Positions 5,676 to 14,914 of a stretch of DNA of 43,185 nucleotides are shown piece by piece. Position 1 is the stretch's first letter. Each line of letters begins with the position of its first letter. Source of the stretch: Kiritimatiellia bacterium (GTDB lineage: Bacteria > Verrucomicrobiota > Kiritimatiellia > UBA8416 > JADHWI01); NCBI GenBank assembly GCA_030744755.1, contig JASLPY010000043.1, positions 1-43,185 of the forward strand, in the 5' to 3' direction. The notes beneath the pieces are model-generated. The model was not told the DNA's origin and searched no databases. It saw only the letters and a program-made list of their open reading frames with translations. The position numbers were made by a program, and so were the translations under genes.

Positions 5676-8219
5676 ATGGGAAAGAAACTTGTCATTGTTG
5701 AGTCACCGGCCAAGGCCAAGACCATAGGGAAGATACTGGGAAAAGAGTACGTGGTTAAATCATCGATGGGCCACATACGCGACCTCCCTGTGAGTCGTCT
5801 TGGTGTGGACGTGAAGAATTCTTTTGAACCAAAGTACGTGGTTGTCAAGTCACGCAAGAAGGTTGCAGGTGAGCTGAAGAAGGCCGCAAAGAATTGCGAT
5901 TCCGTTTACCTGTGTCCAGACCCGGACCGTGAGGGGGAAGCCATTGCCTGGCATCTGAAGTGCCTACTGGAGGACGACAAACAGCCAAAGGAGTTTCTTC
6001 GCGTCCAGTATAACGAGATCACTCCACGTGCCGTCAGAGAGGCGTTTGCCAATCCCGGCAAACTGGACATGAATCGTGTCGATGCCCAGCAGGCGCGACG
6101 CATCCTGGACCGCATAGTCGGCTACATGGTCAGTCCGGTGCTTTGGCGGAGGATCAGGAGAGGGCTCAGTGCCGGCCGTGTTCAATCTGTCGCCCTGAGA
6201 CTTGTTTGCGAAAGGGAGAAGCAGATAAAGGATTTCGTCCCCGAGGCTTTCTGGATAATGGGCGCGATGGTGCGCAAAGTTGTCGTTCCGCTTGAGCCGT
6301 TCCAGGTGAAGCTCTCCAAGATAGACGGAGAAAAGGCGGAGGTTAAGAGCGAGGAAATGTCGGGCAAGATTCTCGCCGATCTTGAAGGCCGCCAGCTGAA
6401 GGTCAGTAAAATCAAGACCAGGCAGGTGACCAGGCGCGCATCACCTCCCTACATAACCAGCACCCTGCAGCAGGCTGCGTCAACATACTGTGGCTATTCT
6501 CCGAGCCGCACGATGAGTATCGCGCAGAAACTGTACGAAGGTATGGATTTTGGTTCGGGCCCAACGGGTCTCATAACCTACATGCGTACCGATTCCTTCA
6601 ATATCGCGCAGGAGGCGCTTCAGTACTGCCGGACGTATATCGAGAAGACTCATGGGAAGGATTACCTTCCCGAGAAGCCAAACTATTACAAGAGTCGTGC
6701 CAGTGCACAGGAAGCGCATGAAGCCATCAGACCAACCGACGTGCACCGCACGCCGGATAGCCTTAAGGGGAAGCTCGATTCCGGGCAACTGAAGGTATAC
6801 GAACTGATATGGCGGCGTTTCGTGGCCAGTCAGATGTCTCCGGCAAAGATCAACCAGCGCACTGCCTTGATCGACGCTGTCCCTGTCGATGATCGCACGA
6901 CACAGTATACGTTCACCGCCACGGCTTCGGAGGTACATTTTCCTGGTTACATGGCAGTCTCCGGCAAGGACACAAATGCTCCGAAGAAAGACGCAAAGGG
7001 CGAAGGCCAGGTGGAGGCACTCCCGCCGCTGATGGAAGGCGAAAGGCTTGTATGCCTCGAATGGCTTTCGGAACGCAAAGAAACTCAGCCCCCTTCGCGT
7101 TTCAGCGAGGCCAGCCTCGTGCGTGAGCTCGAGCGCAACGGGGTGGGGCGCCCGAGCACCTACGCCGCCACAATTGCCACTCTTCACCAGAGGAAGTACG
7201 TGGCGCGCGAAAAGAGGACTCTTTCGCCGACGGAACTGGGTTTCCAGGTCAACGATCTGCTGTTGGAGAATCTTTCCGAGCTTTTCGACGTGAACTTCAC
7301 GGCTTCCATGGAGACCTCGCTCGACTCGATCGAGAAGGGTGAGGTCGAGTGGACTGGGATGCTTGATGGGTTCTATACGAACTTCAAGAAATGGATGGAA
7401 GCCACGAAAGGCCCGGCCGCGGATGTTGATGTTCTGAAACGCGTTCTTCTCCAGCTTGATGGTGTCAAGGAATGGGCCCCTGAGGTGACAAGGGGTAAGC
7501 GCAAGTTCAGTGATGAGAAGTTTGTTGATTCTATTCGTAAGCAAATGGAAGGCGGAGAGAAGGCGATATCACAGCGCCAACTTGAGGCCATTGTGCGAAT
7601 AGCTTGCAGGTACAGGACGCAGCTTGACGGACTTGAGGGTCTGCTTTCGGAGTTGGGGCTTTCCGCTTTTCTTGCGGATCCCGCGACGAAGGAACCCGCG
7701 GAAACGACGATTAAGAAGCTGCAGTTGCTGGCGGCCGTCGAAATGGATGAGTCCGCGGAGAAGTTCGTTTCCTCTCTTCGCAGCAGGGCCGAGGGCGGCC
7801 GTGCGCTCACCGAAGCTCAACTCAAGGCGCTCAACAGCGTTGTCTTCACTCATGCCGAGAAGATAGAGGGATTTGAGTCCGTGAAAGATCAACTCGATCT
7901 CAGTAGTGGTCCGGTAAAGGAGGACAAGGAGGCGGAACGGTTGTTGGACGTGCTGTCTGCCGTTCAGGAATGGCAGGAGCCGGTCAAGCGAGGCAAGCGC
8001 GTTTTTGATGACAAAAAGTTCTACGGATCGCTCTCCGGCCAGTTCAAATCCAAGGGCTACCTTTCCGATCGCCAGAAAGCTGCCATGAAGCGCATGGTGT
8101 CGCGCTACAAGGCCCAGTTTGATAACTACGAGCAGTTGGTGGAAGAGTTGGGGCTCAAGAAGAAGGGGGCGGCCCGGAAGAAGGGAGCTGAGCCCAAACC
8201 GGAAAGCTCTGAGCAATGA
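5676..8219 (+). CDS. topA: DNA topoisomerase I with atypical repeat tail
   Basis: This type IA topoisomerase relaxes negative supercoils. The start at 5676 (MGKKLVIVESPAKAKTIG) has GGAG eight bases upstream, giving 847 residues. The Toprim domain shows VESPAKA and DPDREGEAIAWH. The catalytic tyrosine lies in ITYMRTDSF, about residue 302. GRPSTYAATI and the closing region near residue 570 complete the core. Instead of the usual C4 zinc ribbons, residues ~583-847 hold three related ~75-residue helical units. Units 1 and 3 have an RGKR-x-F-x-D/S-x-KF block; all three carry an S/T-x-x-Q-x-x-A/L block. The tail ends in a Lys/Ala/Glu-rich stretch. It overlaps the recombinase start by ATGA, implying translational coupling. 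Confidence 0.95.
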   Translation: MGKKLVIVESPAKAKTIGKILGKEYVVKSSMGHIRDLPVSRLGVDVKNSFEPKYVVVKSRKKVAGELKKAAKNCDSVYLCPDPDREGEAIAWHLKCLLEDDKQPKEFLRVQYNEITPRAVREAFANPGKLDMNRVDAQQARRILDRIVGYMVSPVLWRRIRRGLSAGRVQSVALRLVCEREKQIKDFVPEAFWIMGAMVRKVVVPLEPFQVKLSKIDGEKAEVKSEEMSGKILADLEGRQLKVSKIKTRQVTRRASPPYITSTLQQAASTYCGYSPSRTMSIAQKLYEGMDFGSGPTGLITYMRTDSFNIAQEALQYCRTYIEKTHGKDYLPEKPNYYKSRASAQEAHEAIRPTDVHRTPDSLKGKLDSGQLKVYELIWRRFVASQMSPAKINQRTALIDAVPVDDRTTQYTFTATASEVHFPGYMAVSGKDTNAPKKDAKGEGQVEALPPLMEGERLVCLEWLSERKETQPPSRFSEASLVRELERNGVGRPSTYAATIATLHQRKYVAREKRTLSPTELGFQVNDLLLENLSELFDVNFTASMETSLDSIEKGEVEWTGMLDGFYTNFKKWMEATKGPAADVDVLKRVLLQLDGVKEWAPEVTRGKRKFSDEKFVDSIRKQMEGGEKAISQRQLEAIVRIACRYRTQLDGLEGLLSELGLSAFLADPATKEPAETTIKKLQLLAAVEMDESAEKFVSSLRSRAEGGRALTEAQLKALNSVVFTHAEKIEGFESVKDQLDLSSGPVKEDKEAERLLDVLSAVQEWQEPVKRGKRVFDDKKFYGSLSGQFKSKGYLSDRQKAAMKRMVSRYKAQFDNYEQLVEELGLKKKGAARKKGAEPKPESSEQ

Positions 8220-9184
8220 GACTGAATGGTGGAGATGAAACCGCGGATCCATGCGTGGCGCGGTTTGTCGACTACCTGCGGGTGGAACGCAACGCTTCAG
8301 ATCACACGATCACGAGCTACCTTCTGGATATTCGACAATTCATCCATTTTACATGGGAAGGTGAGGCTGATAGCCCTTATCCCTGGGATGGCGTGGATCG
8401 TTTTGCGGCCCGGAAGTTTCTCGTGGGATTTCAGAAGGCAGGAAGTCAACCCAGCACGACAGGAAGGAAACTTGCCAGTCTCAGATCTTATTTCAAATTC
8501 TTACAGCGGGAGGATCTGATAAATCAGAATCCGTTTTCGGGTCTTCGGGCGCCAAAGAAACCGTCCAAGCTGCCCGAGATTCTGTCCGTCGAGGAAGTAA
8601 CACGGCTGATTGAGGCTCCTCTGAAGGTTTTTCAGCAGCTTCTCCCGGAGGACAGGAACGATGAAAAGGAGTACGCCATGCTGAGGGACACTGCGATCCT
8701 GGAAGTTCTGTACAGTACGGGAGCCAGGGTAAGCGAAGTGACCTCTTTGTGCGAAAGGGACGTGGATCTTTTGTCGGGCGTGGTGAAAGTCAAGGGGAAG
8801 GGAAAGAAGGAAAGGCTTTGTCCACTGGGAGCTCCTGCAACCAAAGCCCTGCGGACCGCAATGCGGAAAGCGGACGAAACCTGGGCGGGTGGCGGATCGT
8901 TTGCCAAGCCGGTGTTCCGGAATCTGAAAGGCGGCACTATCACGTCCCGGTCCGTGGAACGCATTATGAAGAAGTACCTGGTGTCTGCGGACCTCGACTC
9001 GTGTTTCTCTCCGCACGCGCTTCGGCACAGTTTTGCCACTCATCTTCTTGATGCAGGCGCGGACCTGAGAAGCGTCCAGGAACTGTTGGGACATTCGAGT
9101 CTATCGACGACGCAGATTTACACGCATATTTCTATAGAGAGAATGAAGAAGATCTATGGCGAAACGCATCCTCGCGCCAGATGA
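8216..9184 (+). CDS. Tyrosine recombinase of the XerC/XerD family
   Basis: This 322-residue site-specific recombinase presumably resolves chromosome dimers at dif. The N-terminal SAM-like DNA-binding domain spans about residues 10-110 (VDYLRVERNASDHTITSYLLD). The catalytic domain has all expected residues: Arg171 in STGARVSE, Lys195 in the KVKGKGKKER hairpin, His267 and Arg270 in HALRHSFATHLL, His293 in LLGHSSLSTTQ and Tyr302 in IYTH. Length is slightly above the usual ~300 because of an insertion near residues 135-155. It overlaps topA by four bases. I cannot distinguish XerC from XerD. No attachment site or mobile element flanks it, and the topA linkage points to a housekeeping Xer. Confidence 0.92.
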   Translation: MRLNGGDETADPCVARFVDYLRVERNASDHTITSYLLDIRQFIHFTWEGEADSPYPWDGVDRFAARKFLVGFQKAGSQPSTTGRKLASLRSYFKFLQREDLINQNPFSGLRAPKKPSKLPEILSVEEVTRLIEAPLKVFQQLLPEDRNDEKEYAMLRDTAILEVLYSTGARVSEVTSLCERDVDLLSGVVKVKGKGKKERLCPLGAPATKALRTAMRKADETWAGGGSFAKPVFRNLKGGTITSRSVERIMKKYLVSADLDSCFSPHALRHSFATHLLDAGADLRSVQELLGHSSLSTTQIYTHISIERMKKIYGETHPRAR

Positions 9185-9238
9185 TGCGCAAAAGCTGTTC
9201 GCGATCACAATGAGGTTTTTACTGGAGCTATCTTCACC

Positions 9239-10552
9239 ATGATATGGTTTGCTTACAACATTATCTTTACCCTTGGCTACCTATTGCTTCTTCCACGCTT
9301 CCTCTTTCGAATGTGCCGCAGGGGCGGATACATGAAGGACTTCATGCAGCGCTTTGGTATGTATCGTGAAGAGGTAAGGTCGAGAATACTGGAGAAACCC
9401 AGGATATGGGTGCATGCAGTCAGCGTCGGAGAGATCTATGTTGCGGCAAGCTTTATTAAGGAATGTCGCCTCCAACGGCCGGAATCAGCCTTCATACTCT
9501 CCACGACCACGTCCACAGGTCACGCAATAGCCGGCGGTCTGATCGCTGACGATGACGTTCTCATATACTTTCCCGTGGATTTTCCGCCCATAGTGCGACG
9601 TGTTCTTGATCTACTTCGCCCGAAGGCGCTTGTCCTCACGGAATCCGAAATGTGGCCCAACTTGATTAGGATATCCCACTCCAGGAACATTCCGGTGGTG
9701 ATGATGAATGGACGGATATCCGATCACTCGTACCGGGGGTACCAGGTTGTCCGAGGGCTCTTTTCGCGAGTTGCCGGTATGATGAACGCCCTGTATGTGC
9801 AGGGACGAGCCGATAGGGAGAAACTCGTTTCCCTGGGGGCCTCCGAGGACAGGGTCCACGTCATGGGGTCGGCCAAGTACGATATGACCGGATCTGCAAC
9901 AGGCGATCGCAGCTACGTGCGGGACCTCCTGCTGGCGGCAGGTCTGAAAGACAGTGATCTCATATTGCTCGGCGGCTCGACCTGGCACGGAGAAGAAGCC
10001 GCCCTTTTAGGATGCTTCAGGCGCCTGAAAGAGGAATACGGCAACGTGTTTCTTGTACTCGTTCCCAGGCATGTCGAACGTACCCGGCAGGTTGTCTCAG
10101 AGCTTAAGCGGTCCGGTCTAAGGTGGGTTCTGCGCAGCACTCTTTCGGCCGGCCAGGCCCCGCCCGATTCCGCCTACGAAGTGCTGCTGGTGGATACCAC
10201 CGGAGAGCTCAAGGACTTCTACGAGCAGGCATCGGTTGTTTTTGTCGGCAAGAGTCTCACTCAGCACGGCGGACAGAATATCATAGAGCCTGCCGCTCTC
10301 TCAAAACCCATCGTAGTTGGTCCGAACATGGAGAATTTCGAGGCCGTCATGTCAGATTTTCTTGAAAACAACGCGGTTGTCCAAGTCGCTGATGCCCGCG
10401 GGTTGTGCGATGCGCTGGCTGGCCTGTTCCAGAACGACCAGGAGCGCGATGAGCTTGGCCGCAGGGCGCAGGAGCTTTCCGAGAGCAGGCGCGGAGCGAT
10501 ATCGGCCACCGTTTCGAGTTTTCTGTCAATGATCGGCACTTCCAAGGGATAG
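9239..10552 (+). CDS. waaA: 3-deoxy-D-manno-octulosonic acid (Kdo) transferase
   Basis: This 437-residue WaaA/KdtA is the GT-B glycosyltransferase that adds Kdo from CMP-Kdo to lipid A at the inner membrane. The N-terminus is a single hydrophobic anchor (MIWFAYNIIFTLGYLLLLPRF) followed by RRGGYMKDFMQRFG. Family motifs follow in order: IWVHAVSVGEI with the putative catalytic Glu, TTTSTGHA, YFPVDFP, LTESEMWPNLI, MNGRISDHSYRGY, a VMGSAKYD-type linker, LLGGSTWHGEE, VLVPRHVER, TTGELKDFYEQA, and GKSLTQHGGQNIIEPAA for CMP-Kdo binding. Length is normal. Its presence implies an LPS-bearing outer membrane. It lies 54 bp after the recombinase on the same strand; GGAG is 11 bases before the ATG. Confidence 0.95.
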   Translation: MIWFAYNIIFTLGYLLLLPRFLFRMCRRGGYMKDFMQRFGMYREEVRSRILEKPRIWVHAVSVGEIYVAASFIKECRLQRPESAFILSTTTSTGHAIAGGLIADDDVLIYFPVDFPPIVRRVLDLLRPKALVLTESEMWPNLIRISHSRNIPVVMMNGRISDHSYRGYQVVRGLFSRVAGMMNALYVQGRADREKLVSLGASEDRVHVMGSAKYDMTGSATGDRSYVRDLLLAAGLKDSDLILLGGSTWHGEEAALLGCFRRLKEEYGNVFLVLVPRHVERTRQVVSELKRSGLRWVLRSTLSAGQAPPDSAYEVLLVDTTGELKDFYEQASVVFVGKSLTQHGGQNIIEPAALSKPIVVGPNMENFEAVMSDFLENNAVVQVADARGLCDALAGLFQNDQERDELGRRAQELSESRRGAISATVSSFLSMIGTSKG

Positions 10553-10640
10553 CTCAAGTGTCCGCCCGAAACACGTGTTCAACGGTTGCGCAGATGTATT
10601 CGCCGACAAGTTATCTGGCCCCAAAAACAACAATCCACTC

Positions 10641-10671
10641 CCATCCGCGTTCATCCGCGCCCATCCGCGGT
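10641..10671. repeat. Decamer repeat, about three units of CATCCGCGNN
   Basis: Three adjacent units (CATCCGCGTT, CATCCGCGCC, CATCCGCGGT) sit between waaA and the convergent small membrane gene. The same motif recurs at 41296-41325. There is no coding potential. Confidence 0.8.
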
Positions 10672-10699
10672 CAAACTCTCCGTTCATGAAATGCTCGGG

Positions 10700-11068
10700 C
10701 TAGGCAGAGTGCGGTTTACGCTTCTGGCGGATTATAGCAATCACCGTGATCCCGTACTGCAACGCGAAAAAGGTGAACATGACGGCACCCCCGAGTGGCA
10801 TGCCACCGAAGGAGAACACCTTTTTGACCAACGGGTAGAATAGGAAAAGGTTCATCCACCATCCGTCACACATCTCGTTGGGGAGCCCCATCCTTCTCAA
10901 TAGACTGGGCACTACGGCATAGATCCCCAGTAAGTAGCAGAAGATAAACCATCTCTTGAAGAGCCCGGCAAGTGGTGTGCGATTCTCCCAGGCAGTTCGC
11001 AATGCTGGAGCCATACAAGCGGTGGCAACTGCCATGCCGAGGCTGAAATGAAGTGTGACATGAGCCAT
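10700..11068 (-). CDS. Small polytopic membrane protein, unknown function
   Basis: This 122-residue protein has about three or four hydrophobic segments (near residues 5-22, 38-57, 70-85 and 90-113) and a basic cytoplasmic tail (RQKRKPHSA). I do not recognise a family. It is the last gene of a five-gene minus-strand run starting at the SUMF1-domain gene, and its ATG lies two bases after the upstream stop. Context suggests an accessory in envelope polymer synthesis or export, but that is inference from position only. Confidence 0.7.
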   Translation of the reverse strand: MAHVTLHFSLGMAVATACMAPALRTAWENRTPLAGLFKRWFIFCYLLGIYAVVPSLLRRMGLPNEMCDGWWMNLFLFYPLVKKVFSFGGMPLGGAVMFTFFALQYGITVIAIIRQKRKPHSA

Positions 11069-11070
11069 GT

Positions 11071-11412
11071 CTATCGATCCTCCACCATTTTCAGCTCCCT
11101 CCAGGCTGCAAACAGCATGGACGCGTAAAGCAAAACGATTCCGGCCGCGTACCAGGGCGAGTCTACCTCCATCTGGTCTATAGTATAGTGCCAGAAAAAC
11201 AGGTTTGTTCGGGGGTCACGGGAAAGCTTCAGGTAGAAGTTGGTCATATCAAGAAGCCGTGGTATGTCCGGAATGACAGCCCAGACCGAACACGTAATCA
11301 CGGCGAGTGGGGCTGCGATGAGCATCGCGGAATTCGATCTGAATCGTCGCCAGGCGTATAGAGCGGCCATGGGCATAAAACCTATCAGAGCACCGAGGAG
11401 AAGCTGGTTCAT
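11071..11412 (-). CDS. Small membrane protein, unknown function
   Basis: This 113-residue protein has three hydrophobic stretches (MNQLLLGALIGFMPMAALYA; MLIAAPLAVITCSVWAVI; WYAAGIVLLYASMLFAA). Between the second and third is a soluble loop containing DPRTNLFFWHYTIDQMEVDSP. Its ATG overlaps the stop of the O-antigen ligase-like gene (ATGA at 11409-11412), so translation is probably coupled. No family is recognised. The W- and D-containing loop would face the periplasm in the simplest topology. Confidence 0.7.
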   Translation of the reverse strand: MNQLLLGALIGFMPMAALYAWRRFRSNSAMLIAAPLAVITCSVWAVIPDIPRLLDMTNFYLKLSRDPRTNLFFWHYTIDQMEVDSPWYAAGIVLLYASMLFAAWRELKMVEDR

Positions 11413-13214
11413 TTTGATTCCTCCGGGATGTCTGGTACGGGCACCCAGGAACGCAGTTCCTTCACTTTTGCGAACGACTCACGCGCCTCACTCGGACTGC
11501 CGTTCTTGAGCTGGAGCATCCCCAGGCCTTTCCACCTTTTGTAGTTGTTGGGGTCGTAACGTACGGATTGCATCACGCAGTACTCCGCGAACTGCCTTGA
11601 GGCGCGATCATCGATCTTGGCTGCCTCGCGGCCGAGCCGGTACCATGAATAGGAAGATGTCGGGGCCCAGAGAACGGACTTTGCAACCTTGTCGATATCG
11701 TAGTGATACAAATGCCAGGAGGAATCAAGCCTCTGTAGATGCGCATATAGCGATGATACGGTTACGGCTAGAAGCAGAAATGCGATGGGCGTCCAGCGTT
11801 GAAGCTCAATGGCGGGTTTGTGCCAGGATGCAGGCAGGACTTCGACTGGTTTGTGGTCGACAAGCAAGGCTGCAAGAGATGCAAATACAGTGAGGTATAT
11901 ATGGCTGTGCAGCGGGAAGTCGACAAAGGAATTGACTGCAGCGACCACAAGCGCAACCGCCCCGGCCTGTTGAAACGGCGAGGTGTCAACGGCTGAAAAG
12001 GCGGGTCGAACGGCCCTCCTTGAGAACACCGCTGCAGCGAGAACGGCCAGAAACACTCCCAGCATCCCGTGATCGGTCACCAGTTGTACATACTCATTTT
12101 CCGGGTGAGTCATGAATGCGCTGCGCGATGTTTGACGGTACTGCGGATAGGTCATTCGGAAGCCATTGGGGCCGGTTCCGAGCACCGGGTAGCTTTTCCA
12201 TATCAGGAACGAATCACGCCATGCATTAAGCCTTGTGACATAGCTGTCGGTCTCTGGTAGAGACCTGAACGTATCCATCCGTTCCCTTACGGCCTCATGT
12301 GGTGCCGCGGCCACTCCCCACGCGAGTAGAACCGAGACGAGCAGCAACGGCAAGACCGCGCTCTTGCGTCTTCTTAGCAATGCAACAGCCAGCCAGGCAA
12401 CGAGACCGGCCGCGAAGGAGAGAAGTCCTCCGCGCGACAGGCTCAACATGACCGCTGCACCGAGAAACAGGGTCAGCGAGATCATGATTACTGCGCGCAA
12501 CCGCTTGCGCTCCTGGATAGAGGCCAACATCAAGCCTATGGTCACGGGTGATATGACTGCAAGAAAGGCCGCGTAATGATTTCGGCTTCTGAAAAAGGCT
12601 ATGGGGCCCGGTAGCGCATGCCGCACAGGAATCACCCACCACAACGTGTCTCCCTGGGGAAACCACCATTGTCCGAGACAACCGCCAACCGCGACCAGGC
12701 ATCCAACTGCGCAGAGGAACCGCAGCCAGTTGTCCTTGCCTCGCCGGCTGAAGCCTGCAACCACACAGAATGCGCCGATCGCAGTTAGAGCTGATAGAAT
12801 CTGTCTTACCGTGCCGGCCTTGTTGCGTGTGAGTGCAAACCAGATGGAAGGCGGGTGTTCGATTATTCCCAGTTTGTGGGCTTGTTCGATTGTCTTGAAC
12901 GCGCGTTGATTCTGCTCGTAGCGGAGGGGCGTTATGGCCGTCACTCTGAGTGGCAACGGCAGAAGGTAGATTGCGAGGAAGACGATGATGAAGAGCAGAA
13001 CGCATTGAATACAGGGGTCCAGCAGCAAGGCACCACGGTGAGGGTCAGCAAGGCGGGAGACAACGAGGGCGGTGGCGATCATGCAGGAAGTGATGCACAA
13101 GGTCCATGGAAAGACTCCCGTGGGCAGGGCAATGAAGAGAAAAAGTGACATGCACAAAGCGATGCCCGGCAGCCGGTTCGCGAAACGGGCTTCTTGTAAA
13201 CCCGGCGTTTTCAT
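11409..13214 (-). CDS. O-antigen ligase/polymerase (Wzy_C-like) membrane protein with C-terminal TPR
   Basis: This 601-residue integral membrane protein has about ten to twelve hydrophobic helices through residue ~470. A large periplasmic loop contains RSRNHYAAFLAVISP and, later, LGTGPNGFRMTYPQY and HPENEYVQLVTDHGMLG. This RNHYA...GTG...HPENEYVQ arrangement is characteristic of the WaaL/Wzy_C superfamily, which joins or polymerises undecaprenyl-linked glycans at the outer face of the inner membrane. The last ~60 residues form a TPR-like pair (SWYRLGREAAKIDD; RWKGLGMLQLKNGSPSEARESF). Its start overlaps the upstream stop by four bases and its stop overlaps the next start. Ligase and polymerase cannot be distinguished by sequence. 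Confidence 0.85.
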   Translation of the reverse strand: MKTPGLQEARFANRLPGIALCMSLFLFIALPTGVFPWTLCITSCMIATALVVSRLADPHRGALLLDPCIQCVLLFIIVFLAIYLLPLPLRVTAITPLRYEQNQRAFKTIEQAHKLGIIEHPPSIWFALTRNKAGTVRQILSALTAIGAFCVVAGFSRRGKDNWLRFLCAVGCLVAVGGCLGQWWFPQGDTLWWVIPVRHALPGPIAFFRSRNHYAAFLAVISPVTIGLMLASIQERKRLRAVIMISLTLFLGAAVMLSLSRGGLLSFAAGLVAWLAVALLRRRKSAVLPLLLVSVLLAWGVAAAPHEAVRERMDTFRSLPETDSYVTRLNAWRDSFLIWKSYPVLGTGPNGFRMTYPQYRQTSRSAFMTHPENEYVQLVTDHGMLGVFLAVLAAAVFSRRAVRPAFSAVDTSPFQQAGAVALVVAAVNSFVDFPLHSHIYLTVFASLAALLVDHKPVEVLPASWHKPAIELQRWTPIAFLLLAVTVSSLYAHLQRLDSSWHLYHYDIDKVAKSVLWAPTSSYSWYRLGREAAKIDDRASRQFAEYCVMQSVRYDPNNYKRWKGLGMLQLKNGSPSEARESFAKVKELRSWVPVPDIPEESK

Positions 13215-14908
13215 TCAGCATCCACCTCGGGATCCCCGTAGACCTTAACCAACTCACCGTCCAGCAAGAGCCGGGCATTCGCCGGTTCTTTTCCCTTGCC
13301 TTCAATCACCAGATAGTACGTCTTAGGAGATCGTCCGTACAGAAACGTCTCGATGTCGGGTACCTCGATGAATGTCCGCAGGTAGTCAGTCCAATCCTGA
13401 ACCTGCTTGCGGAGCGATCCCTCAAACGAAGGCGGGGTGAGGAGTTTTACTGGCGACAGGTTGTCTGAGTTTACTTCAAAGCGTGGGCACCCCCTGGCAT
13501 AGGCGCATACTTGGGATCTTAGTCTGCCGTGAGCGACGACCTCGTACGGGCCTCCCGGATCATGATCGTTGAGAAACTCGGCCGCCACCACGACTGAGTC
13601 GGGCGCTGCATTAAGAGACCGGTGTCCTACGATGAAAAGGGCGGCGATCAGGGAGATGGAAACAAACACTCGCGGCAAAGGTCGGGCGACGGACGGAAAC
13701 GTGCGTGCCATCCAGGCTACTGAATCGGTCGCGGCAATGCATACGAAAGGCAGGGCCATCATAGCACCGTACATCTCCGATGTGTGCGCCAGGGCAATTG
13801 TGACAAGCGCGGCAGGTAGCAGCCGTTTCCTGATTTCGCGTTCCGCTGTCCACTCCCTGGTGACGAATACGCCAAGCACAGCCGCAGGTGTCATCCAAGC
13901 AAAGCGCGTGACAGAAACTCTCACTAGACCCAGCACAGAACCTGCAGGACCCGTCATAATCAAGGTTGGAGAAAGGAGAAGCGCGGCAAAGGCGGTGATG
14001 GCCAGAAGAGCGGCGACGACCGGCCGGTGCCTCTCACCAAGCGGTAGGATCGCCGGGAGCAGGGCAAGCGGTAGCAGTACCACCGTAACGAGTCCTACTT
14101 TGTGAGAGAGCGCAAGAAGGGTGAGCGTCGCCAGAAACAGCCCACAGGCCTTGACGCGGGGAAGTTGGACGAGCGCCAGCAAGAAGAGCGGAAGAACTGC
14201 CAGGTAGAAACCGCGGCCAGTTGCCCAATGGTTATACCTCATGAAAACAGGTGAGAATGCATAGAAGAGGCAGAACATGTTTGCGTACCGCTTGTTTCCT
14301 CCAATATTACGACCGAGAACCCATGCTCCGGCAATACCGGTTATGCCGGACAGAAGAGAAGTGAGGAAGAATCCAAGGTCGACTCCGAACCTTCCCAGGA
14401 TCTGAACAGTTGCCAGGACCAGTGGTTGCGCGCTCGGATAAGACCTGGGCGTGAACCCTATGAGAGAGACCGGGTGCACTAACCATGGAATAGAGTTCTG
14501 GAGATCAACGTTGGTGGCCAATCCCTGCCATTTGTAGGTGTCGATGCCGGCCAGGTTGGTAAATGGGATTACCATGATGGAGAAGATTGCGAATGCCAAC
14601 GCGAGGATCTGTAGACCTTCGGTCTCACGTGGTACGAGTGTGATGTGCGATCCAACACAGACCGTGACAGCGGCCATGGCCATTACGGCATGCGCTACAG
14701 AGAGTGAAGAGATCGTGATGGGAATGGCTGCCAGGTGCAGCAGAATCGGCACTGCGGTATTCAGACCGATAGACAAAAGCCCGGCCAGTGCAAGCGTGTG
14801 AACCAGCGGCGAAGAAGAGCGGAAACGCCGGATCAGAAGGTAAGGCGTGAGAAATAGCGCGAAAAGCAGGGTTGTTCGGGAGAGGGCTGAAATCAGGACG
14901 TTCAACAC
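13211..14908 (-). CDS. Large polytopic membrane protein, possible GT-C-type glycosyltransferase
   Basis: This 565-residue protein appears to start with GTG at 14906-14908, seven bases after the SUMF1 gene's stop. About eleven to thirteen hydrophobic helices fill residues 1-430. A C-terminal soluble domain of ~130 residues follows, containing HDPGGPYEVVAHGRLRSQVCAYARGC and a YYLVIEGKGKEP segment. The first large extracytoplasmic loop has an acidic residue pair region (GIDTYKWQGL), and RYNHWATGRGFYLAVLPL occurs later. Topology and neighbours fit a GT-C-fold glycosyltransferase or another lipid-linked sugar enzyme, but I see no diagnostic motif. Overlap with the downstream Wzy_C-like gene supports shared function. 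Confidence 0.7.
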   Translation of the reverse strand: MLNVLISALSRTTLLFALFLTPYLLIRRFRSSSPLVHTLALAGLLSIGLNTAVPILLHLAAIPITISSLSVAHAVMAMAAVTVCVGSHITLVPRETEGLQILALAFAIFSIMVIPFTNLAGIDTYKWQGLATNVDLQNSIPWLVHPVSLIGFTPRSYPSAQPLVLATVQILGRFGVDLGFFLTSLLSGITGIAGAWVLGRNIGGNKRYANMFCLFYAFSPVFMRYNHWATGRGFYLAVLPLFLLALVQLPRVKACGLFLATLTLLALSHKVGLVTVVLLPLALLPAILPLGERHRPVVAALLAITAFAALLLSPTLIMTGPAGSVLGLVRVSVTRFAWMTPAAVLGVFVTREWTAEREIRKRLLPAALVTIALAHTSEMYGAMMALPFVCIAATDSVAWMARTFPSVARPLPRVFVSISLIAALFIVGHRSLNAAPDSVVVAAEFLNDHDPGGPYEVVAHGRLRSQVCAYARGCPRFEVNSDNLSPVKLLTPPSFEGSLRKQVQDWTDYLRTFIEVPDIETFLYGRSPKTYYLVIEGKGKEPANARLLLDGELVKVYGDPEVDAE

Positions 14909-14914
14909 TTCGGA

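Noticed and set aside
6480..7544. Long open frame antisense to topA
   Set aside because: It mirrors codon bias of topA, has no recognisable domain and no ribosome-binding site.
8216..9184. Xer recombinase as the integrase of a genomic island
   Set aside because: It overlaps topA, there is no tRNA target or cargo beside it, and its catalytic layout is that of housekeeping XerC/XerD.
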